This document shows, piece after piece, positions 37,331-48,945 of a stretch of 64,000 nucleotides of DNA. The notes under the pieces were generated by a model. That model was not told the origin of the DNA. It was given only the letters and a program-made list of their open reading frames with translations, and made no database searches. The stretch is from assembly GCA_003344405.1 (NCBI GenBank), contig NOWV01000082.1:248001-312000 (forward strand), read 5' to 3'. Position 1 is the stretch's first letter. Every line of letters begins with the position of its first letter. Source of the stretch: Trichoplax sp. H2 (taxonomy: Eukaryota > Placozoa > Uniplacotomia > Trichoplacea). Both the position numbers and the translations under genes were made by a program.

Positions 37331-38837
37331 CTAAGCTTCGTATGAATCTTCCTCGGCTACTTCTTCGATTTCGTTTTCGGCTTTAGGGAAGGATAAAGCT
37401 ATGAGGTCATCTAGGCACAAGAATAAATTTTTAACTTTTTACCCCTTATAATAATTTGAATTAAAATATGCCATTGCAAATATTAACCTTGCAAACAAAG
37501 TGTAATGTGAAATTAATAATGCGTGTGTAAGTGATTAGCAAGCTTACCTAAAACTATATATGCGGAAGACCTCGGTCTACCTTCACTATCTACAAATCTC
37601 CCATATGATAATCTACCATTAAGTAAGACCCGTTGCCTGAAAATAAAATTGCAAATCATGTACGCGTATTAACTATTACTGTAGCAAATCTATATACAGG
37701 ACGTAGTATTACAAACTTCATACCCCTTCGTTACTGTTTGCATGATATAATTCTGTAACGCAGGCTTGTAAGCGAAGATGCTATGCCATTCCGTTTTAGT
37801 TGTCAAGTGTCCTGCCCAAAGCAGATAAATGTAAGGAAGAGTTATCCCAAATTCAAATATAAATTACGTTATCATTTTCTTAGGTCACCATACGTACAAG
37901 CAGGGAAAGGTGACTACAGTACCCTTTTACAAGTGGAACAAGTGAGTAGAAACTTTCTATAGTATAATACCTGAGTCTTCATTTTTAACAAACCATGACC
38001 TATTCGTGGCAACAGAGAATCTGACACTTTTATCATCCACCTTAACGGGATCATTTCCAACATTTCCTAGCAATTGCACATGATTGATGCCTAAAATGAG
38101 CAAACGATCACAAAAGTTTACTATCGAACGTGACTTTACTAATATTACATCCACCAATTTAATGATACAGCACCACGACTACTGTAATTAGGGTAATATA
38201 TCTCGTCAATTCTCACGAGTTATACCATATTAGATGCAACGATAGTAAAATAAAAAGAAGTATATCGAAAACAAAACGGTATCTTGGTCAATTTTGTCAC
38301 CAAAATCAATCAAGTTCCATTCACATAATGCTGCATTGAACATAATTCTAATTGATCTTACTTCGGATTGGTCGTCTCGACTCCTCGTTTCTTATAAGTC
38401 GCGAGGTAACCTATTACAGCAAGAAAAGATCCAACAATAACGTGAATGTCAATCACTTGCATACATGCGCATGCATAAAATCCCTAAAAATCTTCATCGG
38501 TCAATCTAGTTATATTTCATGTAGATATCTTGCTTGATTCTAACATTAACTACTGAGGGTTGAAAAGAAGAATTTAAGAATACGTATACGTATACTGTAC
38601 TGTACTGTATTGTACACCGTGTATTTATTGAAAGTTCATCAATTTTTATGAAACGTATGATATGCGGTCCACTACAAGTTGCACATGTAAACTTTTGATT
38701 GTAAATACTAAAGGAATTAGTATTAATATAATGGTAATATGCTTATACTGTACTGTACTCTGAAAGATATTTCACATAAATTGAAATTGAAATCTAACCT
38801 GTAGCACACGTTGTCTTACAGACGTCAAGGAAGCCAT
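37331..38837 (-). CDS. SSBP1: Mitochondrial single-stranded DNA-binding protein
   Basis: Six exons: 38799-38837, 38362-38410, 37971-38090, 37724-37811, 37548-37636 and 37331-37410 (TAG 37331-37333); 154 aa (human SSBP1 is 148). It coats single-stranded mtDNA as a tetramer and supports the replisome. Exons 1-2 encode an Arg/Ser-rich mitochondrial presequence (MASLTSVRQRVLQ, then VTSRLIRNEESRRPIR), joining RSINHVQLLGNVGNDP, the start of the OB fold. Landmarks that follow are FSVATNRSW, TKTEWHSIFAYKPAL, KGQRVLLNGRLSYG and AYIVLDDLIALS. The tail EEVAEEDSYEA is acidic. Phase is kept at all five junctions. The promoter abuts a large five-base repeat array that begins about 45 bases upstream of the start codon. 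Confidence 0.93.
38595..38625. repeat. Short TACTG array in mtSSB intron 1
   Basis: gtatactgtactgtactgta, a small one-direction run; a second very short run is at about 38745-38760. Confidence 0.8.
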
Positions 38838-38879
38838 GCTTTGACTACTGTAGTTTATCTATCTGTAAATGGTTCAATC

Positions 38880-39060
38880 TACAGTACGATACTGTACTGT
38901 ACACTCTAAATGTACTGTACAGTACACTATTATCGTACATACAGTACTGTACTGTACTGTACTGTACGTACAGTACTGTACACTGAGTGTACAGTAACAG
39001 TACACAATGATACTACAGTACTGTACAGTACGTGGCACGTACAGTACAGTACAGTATTTC
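38880..39060. repeat. Dense orientation-switching TACTG/CAGTA array at the mtSSB promoter
   Basis: About 180 bp with repeated reversals (gtactgtactgtactgtacg, cagtacagtacagtattt). It starts about 45 bases upstream of the mtSSB ATG. Confidence 0.9.
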
Positions 39061-39239
39061 AGTCCATCAAAAACAAATGGCCGAATTTAGAATATCTGTT
39101 GGACGTTACGTAAATTCGTCTTGCGCGAGTACTAAAAGTGTGTAAATTGACAAAATTTTTAAATATTATCGGTGTGCAATAGTTAACATCTCAGTTGAGA
39201 GGGGGTAAGCAATGATTCAAACAACTTTTGCTATTCTCA

Positions 39240-39375
39240 TATGGTCTACTGTACATTGTACAATAGTGTACAATACAGTGTACAGTATAGTGCAGTAATG
39301 AGCACTGACTATGGATTGCACCCAATAGGATTGTATGGAGCACTGGTATACTGTACAGTACAGTACTGTACTAAC
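39240..39375. repeat. TACTG/CAGTA arrays
   Basis: A loose run at 39245-39300 (tgtacattgtacaatagtgt) and a tight one at 39348-39373 (tatactgtacagtacagtac). Confidence 0.8.
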
Positions 39376-39509
39376 AGTGGTAGATGGAACAAACCGAGTT
39401 ACGTCGTTTAGCATTAATTTTCCATGATATCTGTTAAATCGTTAAATCGGCTATTTAATTGCTTGTTTGCCCCTCGATGCTGTCGGGGACTGTAATAAAC
39501 CGGGATTTA

Positions 39510-39690
39510 CTGCGCTGTACAGTACAGTACTGTACTGTACTGTACATTATTACATTGCAGTATTTAGTATTCCATGGTACTGAGGAGTACAGTACAGTAC
39601 CGTAGATCCAGCGTGTGGTGTGTACAGTACTGTACTATAATCTGGTCAGTACAGTACAGTACTGTACTGTACTGTAACCAGGTCTTTATA
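39510..39690. repeat. TACTG/CAGTA arrays
   Basis: Four clusters including gctgtacagtacagtactgt and cagtacagtactgtactgta. This is the right-hand limit of the cluster of arrays. Confidence 0.9.
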
Positions 39691-39832
39691 CAAATTTACT
39701 TCCCTACAGTGTTGCAGTACCATAATACTTATTCCCACTAAGATTCGAAGTGTCATGTAATGTCAAATGAACATGACAACTAGCACTGTCGTGTGGACCT
39801 CTAGAGCCGCTAGTAACCTAATGCCAGTAACG

Positions 39833-39899
39833 ACTCAAGGGGAAAAATAAAGCAGGGACAACTCAAGGGAAAAATAACTTATTTCTTCCCCTTGAGTTA
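39833..39899. repeat. Inverted repeat with a duplicated left arm
   Basis: actcaaggggaaaaataa at 39833-39850 and again, with three Gs for four, at 39861-39877 can each pair with ttatttcttccccttgagt at 39880-39898. The closer pair has a two-base gap. Confidence 0.8.
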
Positions 39900-40540
39900 T
39901 CACTGCTAGTACTGAGAAACTTGCTGACACTGCTCAGTTTCATCTGCTGTATGCCAAATTATACCAGTCTACGTACAGATCGTATCTTTTATCTCTACAT
40001 CATGCACCGGCAAAAGCTGAACGGAATATTTGAACTTAAATAAGTGTTGCGGATTTATATTACGTATTTACTAGCGCATACTATTATATTATTGTATTGC
40101 ATGATTCTTTGCATTCATTCTTATCGGTTACTGAGAGTTTAGAAGTATTCGTAAGCTACGATTTAACAATAAGGAAAGAAATATACTGTACGATTATGCG
40201 GAGGCACATTCATTTACTTAATACATTCAAATAGTCTTCCCTGTTGATCACCAAATATTCAAAAGGACTGAATATCTTCACAGGAAATACAGTGCTTTTA
40301 TTGGCACAACGTATTATGATTCTTTATTTGTTGCTACAAAAAGGCTGTAGTTCCTTTTTAGTTGCTATTGAGATTATTGTACTACATAAATACGTCATTT
40401 AACAATATAAGTAGCTTATCTTGGTATTTACTCGTATTCTCAATTTATTGCTTAGTTAATAATTAATTATATTATTAGTAGTATAGGAGACGTTTAAGTT
40501 TATCGTAATTTATGTCTATTAGAATGTATACGTGTATATT

Positions 40541-40568
40541 GATATATATATATATATATATATATATA
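40541..40568. repeat. (TA)n microsatellite
   Basis: An uninterrupted run of TA dinucleotides. Confidence 0.9.
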
Positions 40569-41608
40569 GTAGATATGATGCATCGTATCTATGGACGCAT
40601 GGCTACTCTATTTCTAACATAACGTTATTGTATCATACGAATACAGTTTCGAGGTTGATTATAACTATGTTTACTTATTCGAACCATGATTACGAAGTCA
40701 TATTAATAGCGCCGGAAATATTCGATATCAAACTCTTCTTAACAGATAAGGTGTACGTACACACGACTCCTGAGATCCCAGTATTCTGATACGGTTTTCA
40801 ATAAAATCGATATTATGATTAGTCATTGCTTGTAGTCGTTTAAGAGTTACAGCACTGCAATTGTATGAGAATGTTCTTAATGGTATTTGCATTAAAACTT
40901 ATGTTTCAAGTTTTACCTTCAGATTCATTTATTGTTCCATAGATTCAATATTCTAGAATGAATTAAATACATAAATGACAGTCTAACTTTTGATGTAATA
41001 AGGCTGCACGGGCTATAGTAGTACTACATAAGCATACCGCAGTTTTCATTAATTATACGAATTATCACTACTCTTACTAAATTTGATAATTTCAGATTGT
41101 AAGTTATAGCGTCTATATACCTGAATACTAAGAATTTATAACAATTATCCATGCAGTGTCCGCAAATGACTATGCTTTACCATAGATGTATATAAATGAC
41201 GCGTTAGGAATAGGTATGGAGTTTACACATAGGCAATCCTATAAATAATCGAGCTACCTTGTACAGTAGTAGAATGGAGCTCTAAGGATGTGTTTATCTC
41301 ACTGTAATTCATATTTACAAACACATTCATTGAGCTCGATCGTACACAAATGCCTAACAATCTGATCATAATCGCTTTCGCTTACGTAAAACATCTATAA
41401 CATGGAATCGATCTTATCTGTAGTGACCATGCAGCATGTGGGAGGCAACAGTTAACCAGTTGATAGTTACTGTTTTTATGTATTAACAATTTAGTATCAT
41501 TACGAGTTTGGAATAGAATTAGAATTTTTAAGCACATATTAACTGCATTGAAAGGTCTGATATGATGGTTAACTGATCTAAAGTACCTTCCTTCCCTCCT
41601 GACTTAAT

Positions 41609-44600
41609 TTATTTCTTACCCCGCACAGTTTTATACGCCTGATAGTATGAATAAAACAAACCTTCATTATCTTGTCTACCAATCGGGAAGGTACCTTTCG
41701 TTGTGAATGCTATAGCAAAAGTTGTTGTATCACATATTATCATGATTGAATTTTTGGCTGCTTCTGACAATAAGTTCTTTATTTATAATCAGTTTAAAGC
41801 TGGAGATATCGACAAATACACTACGACTAACTTCAAACCCTAATACCTGCTATAACTAGATTAACGTGCGTTCACCAAGAAAATGGTAAAATCTCTTACG
41901 ACCTCTCAGCAGCGAAGATAAAAAATCCTCTTAGGAGCAACGAGAGTTTATGATATCACGCTAGCATAATTATTTAACTTTAGCTAGAGTATTTACGGTA
42001 AATAAAATCCCTCTCAAGTATCCTCATTCCTATATGTTTTAAAGCAAGAGTAACTTTACGATATGATTGAATTGGCTCTTGAAAGGTTAAAAATACTGAA
42101 TACTGTACTGAAATACGTGTATAAACATATATGTAGTCTAAATACCCATGTCAGTAGCCGCTCTTCAGACAATAGCGATGTGAGTATGTAAAGCACGTAT
42201 ATCTGCAACACAAGTCTACTTACTCTACTCAAAATTACCATAAAACTTACCTGAGAGAGGAAGGATAATGCAAATTCTTGCTATTATTTTACATATAAAC
42301 CAGTAAAAACATCGTATTAAAATTTTACTAGTTGTAAAGTATAAATATGAATTGATCTGTTTAATACGAGTACTGTTGTGTATAACCTATACCGTATTAT
42401 TTTAAAATAGTTTCAGTTGTATATCCACTAACGTATCGAAATTTACATGGGTATCTAATATTTTTCTTTACTTACACGAAATCTAGCCGAAAGGTACCAT
42501 AGCAAGGGCAAGTTCTGAAATTATTTTAAAAAATTGGTACATAATGTCAACATGGAATATCCAGTGGCTGTGATATGATCATATGAAATTAAATTAAAAT
42601 ATTCAGGATAAAATAGATATAACTATGAAATTCCTTATTTATCCCAGCTTCTCATTGAAACTTTATACACGTTAATAGAACTTGAAGAATAATTCTGTTT
42701 TTGGCAAAGATAAAAATATTAAGTTTATACTACATACTAAAGCATTTGAGGATACTTTCAACTACAATTCAACCAGAGAATACAGTGAGGCAAAAGTTAA
42801 TTATTTAATGTATACTAATTATTAGAAGACTAGTTTTTAACGTTATCATAACCATCAATTTTTATTTCAATATTTACGTCTGCAACGTAAAATTCAAGGC
42901 GGTTGTCAACAGAGAGAACTAAGTAACTCAACAATCCTTAAAATTAAATAGCCTAATAGGAATTGCATTTTAAATTATTTTATTTAGTAAGCCTTATGCC
43001 CCAATATGGCAAGGAACGAAACAATTATGTACGTATATACGTATATGATTATATAAATAATACTGTATAATGAATTTTCCGAAATTAGAATATTTAAAGA
43101 TGACACTTAGTTGACAAGTACCCACTAGGCAATACTTAAAAATGTAATGGTATTTTACATGATTATAAATCAGTTTATACTTACCGAATAATATTCACGC
43201 GAAAGGGGTATAGGGAATTCATTTGGCTACAATAAATTAAAAAATTACTAATAGTAGGATGACGGTATTCATCAACTGTCGTCTGCAAAGTATTGTGACC
43301 CACTGCAAGGAATATTATCGAGTAGCATAATTCGTATTTTTATGTAGCCTAGTCTGTAAGTACCGTATGTGCACCAGCTAGCTAGATAATTGCCAAAGCA
43401 TTCACAAGATAAAACTGATTTATTATTTTTTACGTTCACTTACCGTCAATAACGTAGTCTCGTAAGGTGAAGGTAGATTTGGTCTCTGTAACACATAGTT
43501 TGATATGCTTATTTTGCTTTCTTGCAGTTAATTAAACATTAACATTATCATCTATTTTCATAGCAATAAGCTTTAAGAACTGTCACAATATTTATAGTGT
43601 TTATTTATAAATATTTCATTTTCTGAATTTAAACCAAATTGATATCGATTAGCCATGATAAGCTGTAAGTGCTTGATAAAGAAATCACTACTTTATATTC
43701 ACACCTTGTTATTATCTACAACGTAACTACGATGCCCATCAATTACCCCCGTACAATGCATTACTGTATATAAAGTGTAATACAGTACTTAAAGCAAGTC
43801 TTGTGGGAGTGCCGTATATTTGGCATTGCTTGCTATTGAGATCGTGTTGCACGAAATGTTAGTACCGCAAATGAATTAAAAGTGCGATCGATCCTCGCTA
43901 ATATGCGCTGCTATTATTTTCAAGAAATGCTGTATTTAACCAGGAGATCAGTGTAACATGTAATTTACTTACATTAAAGTATAAGGGTGACAATGCAGGA
44001 GATGGAAGAGCTGGAGATGAGTCATCTTGCTAATCGTAAATAGTAATGAAAATAAAAATATATAATGTCCAGAATTGATAGCTAACACGCAGTAAAACGT
44101 CAATCCAGTTGCGATAAACTTACACGAAAGTATATGGGTACTTGTTGCGATGGTGGTGGTGGGGTATTATCTTGCTGTAATAGTTTACAATATAATCAGG
44201 AGAGGCACTACCTGCATAATTATACTAATTTATTCTAATAGCATAAGTAACTATTTTATACTGTATGTAGAGTACAGCGTTAGCACCTACTCTAAAGTAG
44301 ATAGGTATTTCTTGTGAAGGCGATGGAGGTGGCGATGTCGGCTCTTGCTGTAATAAAGTATTTTAGATACAACTTATAAGATTGTAAATTTGTACGTACG
44401 ATAATGTGACGAGTATGTCTTCCACATCGTACCTACCCGAAAGTAAATAGGAGGAGGAGGATCAGTGGGATCTTGCTATCAGAATATGCATATTATTACG
44501 TTAAGTTAGATTCAAGTTTTAATGGAAATTATATCAGCTAGTTTATTGCGTCAGCATATATAGGATGCTACATAGGACTCTTAGCGTGTGCGCTTACACG

Positions 44601-46264
44601 AAAAGAAATCGTTAGCGGTTCTTACCACTATGAATCAAAAAGTAGCTTTAGCTATATAACGTAAGCTTATTCTGTAATTTTGATAGAATCCTAATATGTA
44701 TAGTCCATAGTACTTACACGCAACTTGATTGGTTTTAAAGGTGGTAGTGGCCGATTTTGCTATTATAACATTAAGCGAAACGTTAACAGTGTCATTCAAA
44801 GTATAAGCCTTGATCGAAATAGTTAACATACAAACACTTGTGATAGAAATTTGTTGTAGGAATAAACACATAGAATAATTAAGCACAGCTATTAAATCTG
44901 CTATTAAGGTCAAAGGGCTACATTCAATTGGGATCTATCAGGTACTTACATTTAGATAGACGGACAATATCCATAGCAACGGATCATCTCTCTAAGACAT
45001 AATAATTATTTAATGTTATAGTATATTAGTGGTGATCGTTTTATTAGTACGTGCGTTTGGCAACGCGTTAAGAACATTGATACTAAATTACTAATACTAT
45101 ATTCGTATTAACGATATATAATGAATTCAAACATATCAATAAGCCTGCAGGTTTCAAAGATCTATGTCAGAGATTCTATTACCAAACAAAGATCATTAGA
45201 ACACTGAACGCTATTATTATTACAGATTCTGATTATATAAAGCGTTCGAAATTGGTATAAAGATTCAAGTATCTACAGTAATTTTCACCGAATAGAGTTC
45301 TAAGTGAATACCTACACTGTATTAGCCATAACTTCGATTTTTTATTATGGAGTTCATCATAGATTCTGTCACAGATTTTAAAGTAGAGTATCTATGGAAT
45401 TTTTATTTTATTAAGTGTGCACTCACACGCATGAAGATGGAAGGGCTAAGCGAAGTCGAAATTTTTTTCTACAAAAAAAATAATTTTTAATAATGTATTT
45501 ATCCATCAAGCATCTGCTAAGTATCGTTTAACATAAATAAATCTATAAAATTGAGCGGAAATCCGAATTCTTTACACTAAAATTTTCATATTGTTTATCA
45601 AAACTTACTTTTTTGTTCCTAGAAACTGGCGGCTTACTTCTCTAAAATTAGTTTTAATATTAATGAAATATTATTAAAAATTTTGATAATGCATCTTATT
45701 AGATTTTGGTGAGAATTGTATAAACGTATCGTGATCATTTGAAGACTACGAAACCTAATTAATAGGTACCACAAATTTTTCTTTTTAATTGTAATCTGAA
45801 TATTTATTGTTAGTCCCGACATTGTTAGATGTGAAAACATCATCAGCGTACGTTAATATACAATGTTATCGATTTCATTCTTAACCTTAAGCAACAATCT
45901 GCTTAAAAAACTGAATAAACAAGCCTTCAATTTCAACAGATTTTAAAATGAATCAGTTGTCTCGTTCATTATAATTGTTTACATGGTCCCACTATGCACT
46001 ATAATAAGCTATTAATTATTCTAGCAAATTTCTGATTCTATTGTAACTACCTTTTAAATCGAAACTTTAATTGAGAATACTCACAACTAGGCTCTTTCCA
46101 TTCAGCTTAGTCACTATTGGATGCAAATCTTTATTGTTTGAGCCTCCTTTTGTGATTGATGATGCCCTGTTTTCTTTAATTATTTTGGCATTATTGACAT
46201 TATCGCAATAGGCAGTAGTCATGATGAATACCGCTACGATTAATAAGATTCTCCTTAATTTCAT
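41609..46264 (-). CDS. Secreted proline-rich protein built from symmetric phase-0 microexons (unknown family)
   Basis: Exon 1 (46085-46264) starts with a signal peptide (KLRRILLIVAVFIMTTAYC). Twelve microexons follow, each flanked by AG and GTAAGT/GTGAGT/GTAGGT, each a multiple of three, each phase 0 at both ends: 45609-45641 RSKPPVSRNKK; 45427-45468 KKISTSLSPSIFMR; 44950-44991 RDDPLLWILSVYLN; 44718-44759 QNRPLPPLKPIKLR; 44437-44475 QDPTDPPPPIYFR; 44291-44347 QEPTSPPPSPSQEIPIYFR; 44124-44174 QDNTPPPPSQQVPIYFR; 43973-44029 QDDSSPALPSPALSPLYFN; 43444-43485 RPNLPSPYETTLLT; 43185-43226 PNEFPIPLSREYYS; 42476-42514 NLPLLWYLSARFR; 42251-42280 QEFALSFLSQ. No stop arises in the joined frame. Exons 5-9 (counting exon 1) are evident duplicates, as are the two PLLWxLS exons. 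A possible last exon is 41609-41638 (AYKTVRGKK, stop). The plan recalls schistosome micro-exon genes and aphid bicycle effectors, with no sequence likeness seen. Function unknown; expression is unproven. Confidence 0.7.
44598..44624 (-). pseudogene. Possible decayed microexon
   Basis: In the intron between the QNRPLPP and QDPTDPP microexons, the minus strand reads TAA GAA CCG CTA ACG ATT TCT TTT CGT followed by GTAAGC. It mimics the CAA-GAA-CCG start and TTT-CGT end of its neighbours, but the first codon is a stop and no AG precedes it. Confidence 0.3.
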
Positions 46265-46370
46265 TTTTTACTTTGTTACTATACCTATCATAGAAGAAGG
46301 AGCATTTGTTACTGCTGCAATTGAGTTAGTAATAACAGAGAAAGAATATCCAAGCAATATTTTAAGGTCG

Positions 46371-46377
46371 TTATATA
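46371..46377 (-). promoter_or_regulatory. Possible TATA box of the microexon gene
   Basis: TATATAA on the minus strand lies 107 bases upstream of the ATG, leaving room for a 5' UTR of about 75 bases. Context is only mildly convincing in AT-rich DNA. Confidence 0.35.
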
Positions 46378-48473
46378 AGATTACCAAATCTGATAGCGGT
46401 TAGGATAAAGTAATCATAATATAGACTTTAAATCATCAGGCATGTTATTCCAAGCATATATTGTAGCATTTCTGAACTAATTGAATTTGAAAACGAATTT
46501 TGAACGCAGTCTGAGGCGTAACTTATATTGTACTCATACAGTGACGATATACTCAATAAATGTTGAGTCGAGAAACTGACGAAGTTTTATTTCTAAATCG
46601 CTATCTATCGTGAATAATAAAATGGTTAAGCATAAAATAATCAACCTGTAACTTATAGTTTTACGGTAATTATGTCTATAAACACGCTTAAATCTAATAT
46701 TACAGCGAAGCAATTTCAGAATCTACATTTCTTTATTCTAATAAACGATCATATTTATAGTGTGTACTTCTAAGTACACGGTATAAAGTTACTGAACCTC
46801 TGACAGGTCCACGACAAATGGTAATACTATCTGTTAAATGAACACATTATCGTAAACCGTCAGCAAAGCGACGGGAGTTTGCACTAGTATTTAACAATTT
46901 ACACTGTGGAAATCTCTTAGACTCTAGCTAGATTATACCGTAGCATTACACTTACATAGAAGTAGCATATTATTATGAATCATTCGTGTCTATAAGTAAT
47001 TTCCTCCTGCTGTGCTCTTAACATTATAAAAGCTATCTTCTTTTGCCTATTTCATTAGTAGTTCTGGCAGTTACACCGTAAGCTTGCACGCTTTACCTAT
47101 TCTACACCATTATAGTTGTTCGACTAGTCACATCGTTACTCGCATGATAATCTTACACGACTATTCTCTTACACTAGCTCAATAAAGATTACTCTTCCGT
47201 TAACTATTCTATTGTACTTTATTGTGACTAATGCGAAACTCTCAACCTTCCGAAACATCGCAATATTGTTGCGGTACACTATTTCAAAGCCCTTGTTTCT
47301 ATATTCTAACAAGCTACTATATAAAATTCGAACAAGTACAAACCTTAACGAGTATTCAAAGTTTCCACTTCAAGGAAATTTGAAAAAGCGCCACGATTGC
47401 AATGATAAGTTGTCGCCAAGATCGCACAGAGGGAATAATTTCGGTTAGAAAAGCAAAGCAAAGTTAACATATATATATACCTTCATTGTCCCTATAAACG
47501 ATTCATAAATACGATAGATAATCTTTTAACGGAAGTGTTGATAATACAACTTATAATTGATGATGTATATTATTTTAATGAGAGAAGTATATTTACAGGA
47601 TTCGCATACTTTAGCATTTCTGCATTTCAAGAACAAAGCGATGATAGTACTGCTATTTTAAATAATTAATTACGGTATGTAATCTAATAAATCAAGCCTT
47701 GCAAATTTGAAGACAGTAGCTAGCTTTTGATAAATATAATTATTATTATTGAACTAGGATTTTACATACAATTTAAATTTCTTAGAATGAAGCAAATACC
47801 TTACGGATAATAGAATACCCAGATACCAGATGACTTTACTTGATTACCTAAAATTTCAATACGGAAATACGAATTCTAAATTTAGTATCCAATTATTCCT
47901 GTATCGAAAGTATTTTCTAATACTACAGTAATAAATGTGATGCTAAATTAGCGAACAACATGAATCGAAGTCCTTTTAAATCAGACTTACGGTACACATT
48001 ATTTAGTAGATTAATTTATTTGTAATATTGTAGTATCATCCGATAAAGCTCCTATCAATTATAAATTTCAATTTATAGAAGACAAGCATCCTTCTTGATA
48101 AACAGTTTACCAAAGATTAGATGGTCGTTACATTATTATTCAACACATATTGGTATTGGAGTATTTCATTCAAATATCAGCGTACCGCTAAATTCAGTTG
48201 AATGAGGCAACGCTAATCACTAATGTCTATAAATAGCACCTACAGCATCTTGCATTAAGATCATTATTGACGCTAATTGATATACGTGTATAATAAGACG
48301 CTAGGGTATTTGCAAATGTTATAATGTTTCCCAAACATTATATCTAAACAAAGTAACACCAAACTTCTCATCCATTAGAAGAACGATTATAACCTACACT
48401 GTGCGTTAGCGACGCCTCTACGTCATACCCGGTGCGATACCGTAGTATATTATATGCACATGCATACTGTGTT

Positions 48474-48945
48474 CTGATCCATAGTAAAACCGCTAAATTA
48501 ATTATTACAGTATGGGCATGCAAGGCGGTATTAACAGTGTGAAAAAAGGTTAAATGCAGTAAAACGCTAAATGTGTGCTTTCGAAACGAAGTGCAAATCA
48601 TAATCATACAGTATTAAATATAAAAAGAGAGTGATATACTGTATAACGCCAAATATGGGTATGCGAATCTCAAAGTATTAATTAAAGGCGCACTGTAATG
48701 TGCTTTCTGTACCGTATACCAGCTAAATTATTATAATTATGCAGGATTAATGATATGATAAAAAGTTATATGCAGTAAAACGCCAAATGCATGCGTTCGA
48801 AACAATGTGTTTATTATAACCATACGGTATTAAGTATAAAAAGAGATTGATATACTGTTTAACGCCAATACGGGCGTGCGAATCTCGAAATTGTTAATTA
48901 AAGACACACTGACGCACTGTATAGTACTATACTTTCTGTAGATCC
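48474..48945. repeat. Two diverged tandem copies of about 216-230 bp
   Basis: Copy 1 (about 48474-48705) and copy 2 (about 48706-48945) share gcagtaaaacgc, gtttcgaaacg-type blocks, tataaaaagaga, tatactgt, aacgcca and gcgaatctc in the same order. The offset measured at gcagtaaaacgc is 216 bases (48556 to 48772). No long open frame is conserved between copies. Confidence 0.8.

Larger units (their letters stand above)
38838..41608. other. Intergenic region upstream of mtSSB, repeat-rich in its first 900 bp
   Basis: Five-base arrays occupy 38.88-39.69 kb. A multi-arm inverted repeat is at 39833-39899 and a (TA)n tract at 40541-40568. No gene could be supported. Confidence 0.5.

Noticed and set aside
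38362-38462. Possible membrane micropeptide starting MQVIDIHVIVGSFLAVIGY on the minus strand
   Set aside because: The same DNA, read in another frame after the acceptor at 38411-38413, is the presequence exon of mtSSB and joins exons on both sides in phase. The hydrophobic reading is an intron tract plus a shadow frame.
41895-41940. Alternative terminal or further exon of the microexon gene (RIFYLRC, stop)
   Set aside because: Weak pyrimidine tract and, in the other frame, a donor out of phase 0. Kept only as an alternative 3' end.
47212-47448. Plus-strand ORF of 78 aa
   Set aside because: No splice support and no recognisable motif; its length is expected by chance over this much sequence.
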